Part shown: positions 6,905 to 10,946 of the stretch, one piece after another | Layout: each line of letters begins with the position of its first letter | Position numbering within the stretch: the first letter of the stretch is position 1 | Assembly (NCBI GenBank): GCA_029880755.1 | Contig: JAOUNW010000067.1 | Location: forward strand, 1 to 10,946 | Direction: 5' to 3' | DNA: 10,946 bases | From: Gammaproteobacteria bacterium | GTDB taxonomy: Bacteria; Pseudomonadota; Gammaproteobacteria; Acidiferrobacterales; SZUA-150 | Notes under the pieces: generated by a model | The model's database searches: none | Seen by the model: the letters and a program-made list of their open reading frames with translations, nothing else | What the model was told of the DNA's origin: nothing | Program-made: the position numbers and the translations under genes

Positions 6905-7693
6905 TTAGGACAGAACCAATATTTCGTACCACATTTTACCTGCAGCCGCCGTAATTAATACAGCAAGAATTCGCCTTAAAACCACTCTCGGTGTTTTCTG
7001 GCTCAAGGTGCTGCCCAATTGGGCACCGAGTACAACTCCCAGCACCAGCACCAGAGACATAATGTAAGGGATCTGATGTGTACCCAGTCGGCCCAATAAA
7101 ACAAAAATGGAAGAGGCTATGCCAATGGCTAATGCTGAGCCAATAGCAATCCGAGTAGGTATGCGCAATATATAAAGCATGGCCGGGATAAATAAGAATG
7201 CGCCACCCTGGCCAATAATGCCGGATAAGGTTCCTATTACCAAGCCCACAATTGTTGCGAGCAATTTGTTAAATACCACCTCATCTCTGTCGATTGTGTC
7301 GCCTGTTTTTGGAGCCGGAATAAACATCATCACTGCCGCGACGATGGCCATGCCGGCAAATACCATCAGCATGAATCTTGAACTGATTTGGACTGAAGCC
7401 AGAGACCCGGCAAAAGACGCGATAGCCATGCTTCCACCCATGGTAAGCGCCAGTGGCAGATTGATCCGTTTATGTCTATTGTGGCCGATAGCGCCGGAAA
7501 CCGCGCCCACAAAACTTTGTACTGAGGTGATACCGGCGACGGTCTTCATTGAAAGGGCAGCGAAACCCAGCGCTGGCGGTGTATAGAGCAATAGCGGCAC
7601 CATGATGATGCCGCCACCGATGCCCAGCAATCCGGAAACAAAGCCGCCAAATAAACCCAAGGCAAACAGGGTGCTCAGGAATCCTGGTTCCAC
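6905..7693 (-). CDS. TSUP-family permease (TauE/SafE, DUF81)
   Basis: This 262-residue integral membrane protein has the two-fold repeat of the TSUP family: a glycine-rich GIGGGIIMVPLL in the first half (near residues 24-35) and its counterpart GQGGAFLFIPAML in the second half (near 160-172), with about eight hydrophobic segments in total and a short charged loop (KTGDTIDRDE) between the halves. TSUP members move sulfite, sulfoacetate, taurine-derived sulfonates and other sulfur compounds across the inner membrane; some relatives (YedE type) are linked to selenium use. The GTG at 7693 is the chosen start; no strong ribosome binding site is visible, and it lies only 18 bp after the selD stop, which fits coupled translation. 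Substrate and transport direction are unknown. The selD neighbour makes a selenium or sulfur oxyanion a reasonable guess, no more. Confidence 0.88.
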   Translation of the reverse strand: MEPGFLSTLFALGLFGGFVSGLLGIGGGIIMVPLLLYTPPALGFAALSMKTVAGITSVQSFVGAVSGAIGHNRHKRINLPLALTMGGSMAIASFAGSLASVQISSRFMLMVFAGMAIVAAVMMFIPAPKTGDTIDRDEVVFNKLLATIVGLVIGTLSGIIGQGGAFLFIPAMLYILRIPTRIAIGSALAIGIASSIFVLLGRLGTHQIPYIMSLVLVLGVVLGAQLGSTLSQKTPRVVLRRILAVLITAAAGKMWYEILVLS

Positions 7694-7711
7694 GGTACCG
7701 CTATCTTTTGG

Positions 7712-8788
7712 TTAGGCGGTTATCGAAACAGCAGATCTCTCCTGGAATACAACTGGAGCCTCTGCGCCAATATTAGGGATTGCTTTGCCGATTACGGCAG
7801 CATCCACATCAAACAATGTTTTCAGATTGCTGATGACAAAATCGACATACACCGGGTCTACTGCTACCAGCAGTCCACCATTGGTTTGAGGATCAGTGAA
7901 TATAAGTTGGTGGTCAATGTTCCATTCGTCATCAAATCGAATGGAATCGCCGTAGCTGTGCATATTGCGATAAGCCCCGCTGGGAACGATACCTTCTTCC
8001 ACATGATTCCAGGCCTCTTCAATTACCGGTACCGCTTGGGCGTTGATTAGCATGCGTGTACGGGAACCCTTGGCCATTTCCAATAAATGGCCTGCCAGAC
8101 CAAAGCCGGTAATGTCGGTCATAGCATGTATTCCGGCCTGTTTGCCTAACCAGGATCCTGCCTTGTTGAGCATGGTGATGTAATGAATGAATTTGCGGTA
8201 ACCTTCATCACTTATGGCATCCATTTTAAAAGCACTCGCCAGAATACCAATGCCCAGGGGTTTGGTCAGCAGCAATACGTCACCGGCCTTGGTACCGGAA
8301 TTTGTTTTGACGAGATCCGGCCGGATAATCCCAACTGCGGCCAAACCAAAAATCGGCTGAGGGTTATCAATGCTGTGGCCGCCTGCCAGAGGAACGTTTG
8401 CGTCGGCGCAGACGTCAACTCCACCGCGCATAATTTCCTGCATGGTGTCCACTGATAATTTATCGACAGGAAAACCGACTATGGCGTTAGCCAGTATCGG
8501 ATCACCCCCCATGGCATAAATGTCACTCAGGGAGTTGGCCGCTGCAATGCGGCCATAGATGTAGGGATCGTCGACGGTGGCTGTGAAAAAGTCGTTGGTG
8601 AATACCAGGGCCTGCTGTTCGTTTATCTGGTAAATCGCCGCGTCATCGCTGTTTTCGATGCCGACCAGAAGGCGTGGGTCAGTAGACTGTTTGGGTACTT
8701 TTGCCAGAATATCATGCAGCGCGGCCGGTTCAATTTTACATCCGCAGCCGCCGCCCCTGGAAAGACTGGTTAGTCTGACGGTTTCCAT
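7712..8788 (-). CDS. selD: Selenide, water dikinase (selenophosphate synthase), Cys type
   Basis: SelD makes selenophosphate from selenide and ATP, the selenium donor for selenocysteine and for 2-selenouridine in tRNA. The protein is 358 residues with the chosen start (E. coli 347). The glycine-rich N-terminal loop GGGCGCK carries the catalytic Cys15 (E. coli Cys17) and Lys18 (Lys20), so this is the cysteine form, not a selenoprotein. Further signatures are NSDDAAIY, FTNDFF and ANSLSDIYAMGG in the ATP- and metal-binding half, and TDITGFGLAGH and TDPQTNGGLL in the C-terminal half. The frame stays open upstream to a GTG at 8902, but the ATG at 8788 has a strong GGAGG eight bases before it and gives the normal family N-terminus. 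It heads a probable operon with the TSUP permease. No selA, selB, selU or tRNA-Sec gene is in the window, so the use of selenophosphate is unknown. Confidence 0.95.
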   Translation of the reverse strand: METVRLTSLSRGGGCGCKIEPAALHDILAKVPKQSTDPRLLVGIENSDDAAIYQINEQQALVFTNDFFTATVDDPYIYGRIAAANSLSDIYAMGGDPILANAIVGFPVDKLSVDTMQEIMRGGVDVCADANVPLAGGHSIDNPQPIFGLAAVGIIRPDLVKTNSGTKAGDVLLLTKPLGIGILASAFKMDAISDEGYRKFIHYITMLNKAGSWLGKQAGIHAMTDITGFGLAGHLLEMAKGSRTRMLINAQAVPVIEEAWNHVEEGIVPSGAYRNMHSYGDSIRFDDEWNIDHQLIFTDPQTNGGLLVAVDPVYVDFVISNLKTLFDVDAAVIGKAIPNIGAEAPVVFQERSAVSITA

Positions 8789-8796
8789 AATGCGAT

Positions 8797-8801
8797 CCTC
8801 C
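8797..8801 (-). promoter_or_regulatory. Ribosome binding site that fixes the selD start
   Basis: GGAGG on the minus strand lies eight bases before the ATG at 8788. The alternative in-frame starts further upstream (GTG at 8902, ATG at 8860 and 8815) would add residues with no counterpart in the family, so 8788 is preferred. Confidence 0.8.
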
Positions 8802-8911
8802 GAAGTTGATGACATGCTGTTCAAGGCAGTAGCTCGATATCCCGGCAAGGGTTGGAACATAATCCGCTCCCATATCTTGTGGTGATAAATTTTTTTGACC
8901 ACTACCCACAG

Positions 8912-9001
8912 TGCTTGATAGCCAAAACCATGTAATTCTTATTTATATAATCACTGAGAACAATGATTCTTTTCAGTTAGTTAAACGGCTTTTATCAAGC
9001 A
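8912..9001. repeat. Nested inverted repeat upstream of selD
   Basis: The outer arms are perfect 9-mers, TGCTTGATA (8912-8920) and TATCAAGCA (8993-9001), 72 bases apart, each continued inward by GCC/GGC with a 3-base offset. Inside lies an imperfect palindrome, AATCACTG (8949-8956) with CAATGATT (8961-8968). The two centres are about two bases apart. This could fold as an interrupted hairpin in the selD leader or serve as paired protein-binding sites. No terminator-like T-run follows on either strand. Confidence 0.55.
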
Positions 9002-9059
9002 ATGGCTGAAGATAGTAAAGAGAATTGGGAATTATGCAAGCGCAAAATTGTTATGGCTG

Positions 9060-9085
9060 CCGGTCAATGTGCCGACATTGGCAGG
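9060..9085. repeat. Hairpin after the GGDEF-EAL gene
   Basis: An 8-bp stem including one G-T pair, GTCAATGT (9063-9070) with ACATTGGC (9075-9082), has a 4-base loop and two more pairs after a mismatch. It lies about 20 bases beyond the stop of the minus-strand GGDEF-EAL gene. No T-run follows it on the minus strand, so a terminator role is uncertain; it could instead protect the 3' end of the transcript. Confidence 0.4.
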
Positions 9086-9103
9086 AACAAAAAAATTGAA
9101 AAG

Positions 9104-10945
9104 TCAGTGGGTTTTGTAGGATCCGGCCGGGTAGTCCATGGTCAGCCGCCGTAGGCCTTCCATGCCCCAAGGTGACTCGTGTAGCCAGCGAGTGAAATTG
9201 TCGGCAGAAAGTGGACTGCTGATGTAATAACCCTGTGCGGTTTCGCAACCGAGTGCTGCCAGCTGATTGAGAGTCTTTTCGTTCTCTACGCCTTCGGCAA
9301 CAACATGAAGCTTCAGGTTGTGGGCCAGGTCGATAGTTGATTGCACGATGACAACATCGTCGTTATCCACTGTCATATTTTTTACAAAGGATTTGTCAAT
9401 TTTCAGGCAACTGACAGGCAAGCGTTTCAGGTAGGTTAAAGAGGAGAAGCCTGTGCCAAAATCATCAATCGCGAGACTGATACCCATTTTCTCCAGACCA
9501 GTTAACACTTTCATTGCCCGTTCAGGATCCGCCATCATGGCGCTTTCAGTGATCTCCAGTTCCAGGCTGGAAGGCGGAATATTCCATTCACAAAGACGAG
9601 AACGCAGGGTTTCAATCAGCGCAGGATCAGTCAGATTCCAGGCAGATATGTTCACTGATAGGCTCAGGTTAATGTTATTTTTTCGCCAGGAGGCCAGTTG
9701 GCTGAGGGATTTTTCCAGGACCCAGCTAAGGAGTGGTTTGATCAAGCCGGTTTGCTCGGCAATTGGAATGGCCTCTGATGGTGGAATTTCACCCTGAGTA
9801 GGATGCATCCAGCGCAACAGTGCTTCAACGCCTACAACCGATCCGGTGCCCAGATCCACCTTCGGTTGGTAATGAAGCGTAAGCCGGTCATTATCAATGG
9901 CATCATGCAAATCCTTTTCCAGCGCCAGGCGGCGAAGACTGTGAGGGTCTTCTTCAATATTGTAAATCGTGTAACCGCGATTGGCCCTTTTTGCGACATA
10001 CATGGCAACATCAGCGTGCCGGATCAATGTTTCCACATTGCGACCATGATTTGGAAACAAGGCTATTCCCAGGCTGCTGCCTACATACATATGGTGGTGA
10101 CCGAGATCAAAGACCTTATTGAATGCCAGCAGAATTTTTTCAGCAACGTGCTTTGCATAAATCTCATCACCAACAGGCAACAATACCGCGAATTCATCAC
10201 CACCAAGCCGTACAACAATATCAGATTTGCGTAATATCCGTTGCAACCGTTCCGCAGCTTGTCTTAGAACCTGGTCGCCCACCTGATGTCCCAGAGTGTC
10301 ATTAATCTCCTTGAATCTATCCAGATCCATGATAATTAGCGCAAGTTTGCCATTATCGGTTTTAGCCCGTTTAACTGCGTTTTGCAGGCGTTCCATCAAA
10401 AGTGAACGATTGGGCAGGCCGGTCAGCGCATCATGCAGGGCCTGGTATTTAATTTTGGCCTCCTGATGTTTTCGATGGGTTACATCGCTTACTGATCCGG
10501 ATATTCGTACAGCCTTGCCGTCCATATCTCTTTGTGCCCGGGCACGCATAAGCACCCAGATATATATGCCATCGTGTTTTCTGATACGGTGCTCGGAGAC
10601 AAACAAATCGTTTTTGCCATTCTTTAAATAGAGTTTTAGTCTGGCAATCACATGATCCCGATCGTCTGGATGAAGGCGCTGCTTCAGAATAGTGATGGGA
10701 TTATCGATAGACTGAGTTTCGTTGGTGATGCCAAGCATGTTGTTAAATCGTGGGGAGAAATAAGTTTTATTATTGGTTATATCCCAGTCCCAAATACCAT
10801 CATTGCTACCGGTTACCGCCAACTCAAAGCGTTCTTCGCTTAGGTGACGTTTTTTCTCAATGCGTCGTACGTGCCATAATAAGATAGAGACGACAGCTGT
10901 TGCTATTACCAGAACAATCGCCAGAGTACTGATGAGTTTTAACAT
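9104..10945 (-). CDS. PAS-GGDEF-EAL cyclic-di-GMP signalling protein, possibly 5'-partial
   Basis: At least 613 residues are encoded. A membrane segment at about 4-24 leads to a PAS/PAC sensor domain (about 36-155), a diguanylate cyclase domain (about 165-325) and a cyclic-di-GMP phosphodiesterase EAL domain (about 350-590). The cyclase active site GGDEF is intact at 248-252, with DLDRFKEIN from 207 and an inhibitory I-site RKSD at 239-242, exactly five residues before GGDEF. The EAL side is also intact: EALLRW from 374, NIS, EITES, IDDFGTG, LKIDKSF and AEGVE are all present. Either activity is therefore possible. The first ATG is only one base from the window edge, and the membrane segment may be the last part of a larger sensor region outside it, so the true start is unknown. 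The gene is separated from selD by over 300 bases and is probably transcribed on its own. Confidence 0.93.
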   Translation of the reverse strand: MLKLISTLAIVLVIATAVVSILLWHVRRIEKKRHLSEERFELAVTGSNDGIWDWDITNNKTYFSPRFNNMLGITNETQSIDNPITILKQRLHPDDRDHVIARLKLYLKNGKNDLFVSEHRIRKHDGIYIWVLMRARAQRDMDGKAVRISGSVSDVTHRKHQEAKIKYQALHDALTGLPNRSLLMERLQNAVKRAKTDNGKLALIIMDLDRFKEINDTLGHQVGDQVLRQAAERLQRILRKSDIVVRLGGDEFAVLLPVGDEIYAKHVAEKILLAFNKVFDLGHHHMYVGSSLGIALFPNHGRNVETLIRHADVAMYVAKRANRGYTIYNIEEDPHSLRRLALEKDLHDAIDNDRLTLHYQPKVDLGTGSVVGVEALLRWMHPTQGEIPPSEAIPIAEQTGLIKPLLSWVLEKSLSQLASWRKNNINLSLSVNISAWNLTDPALIETLRSRLCEWNIPPSSLELEITESAMMADPERAMKVLTGLEKMGISLAIDDFGTGFSSLTYLKRLPVSCLKIDKSFVKNMTVDNDDVVIVQSTIDLAHNLKLHVVAEGVENEKTLNQLAALGCETAQGYYISSPLSADNFTRWLHESPWGMEGLRRLTMDYPAGSYKTH

Positions 10946-10946
10946 G

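Larger units (their letters stand above)
8789..9103. other. selD upstream region with nested inverted repeats; no gene
   Basis: About 315 bases without a supported gene. The part next to selD is its leader. An AT-rich tract around 8930-8950 is the best place for a minus-strand selD promoter; TTGTTC (8964-8959) with TAAGAA (8942-8937) and a 16-base spacer is possible but weak. Two nearly concentric inverted repeats occupy 8912-9001. A separate small hairpin lies at 9060-9085. No regulator site is recognised with confidence. Confidence 0.5.

Noticed and set aside
7712..8788. SelD as a selenoprotein with an in-frame TGA
   Set aside because: The catalytic position is encoded as cysteine and the frame is open without TGA readthrough.
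8789..8902. Longer selD start (GTG at 8902, adding 38 residues)
   Set aside because: The extra residues do not match SelD family N-termini and the ATG at 8788 has a strong, well-spaced GGAGG.
9060..9085. Rho-independent terminator for the GGDEF-EAL gene
   Set aside because: The stem exists, but the A/T run is on the wrong side for the minus-strand transcript, so it is listed only as a hairpin.

Overview
The window is most likely chromosomal DNA from a gammaproteobacterium. It encodes a PepN-type aminopeptidase N close to the Escherichia coli enzyme along its whole length, an IscR/IscU pair with IscR type 1 operator-like boxes, a Cys-type SelD, and a PAS-GGDEF-EAL protein. I see no insertion sequence, phage gene, CRISPR array, rRNA or tRNA. 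Genes are tightly packed and mostly housekeeping or signalling. I cannot place the genus.

Left part (1-1796). A YciA-like acyl-CoA thioesterase gene (238-642, +) converges on a two-gene minus-strand operon, iscR-like then iscU (1589 to 717), which ends in a strong intrinsic terminator (641-680). This operon is the most unusual part. The scaffold IscU keeps every key residue. The IscR-like regulator aligns without gaps to E. coli IscR but has Pro, Leu and Ser where the three cluster-binding cysteines should be. Its promoter nevertheless carries two sequences resembling type 1 IscR operators, the class that normally needs the [2Fe-2S] form of IscR. No iscS, iscA, hscB, hscA or fdx gene is present.

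Middle (1797-5139, +). A membrane-anchored HEXXH zinc peptidase of the YugP/Zn_peptidase_2 type is followed 22 bp later by pepN. They probably share the TATAAT promoter that diverges from the iscR promoter.

Right part (5158-10946, all minus). Reading leftward, a PAS-GGDEF-EAL cyclic-di-GMP protein (upstream part possibly outside the window) is followed by about 315 bp without a gene that holds nested inverted repeats. Then comes a compact set: selD, a TSUP (TauE/SafE) permease, a secreted thioredoxin-fold protein with a CGYC site, and a secreted beta-propeller protein. Gaps are 18 bp, 38 bp and a 4-bp overlap, so this looks like one operon joining selenophosphate synthesis, a sulfur-oxyanion-type permease and two exported proteins. 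A joint role in selenium or sulfur handling is an inference from gene order only.
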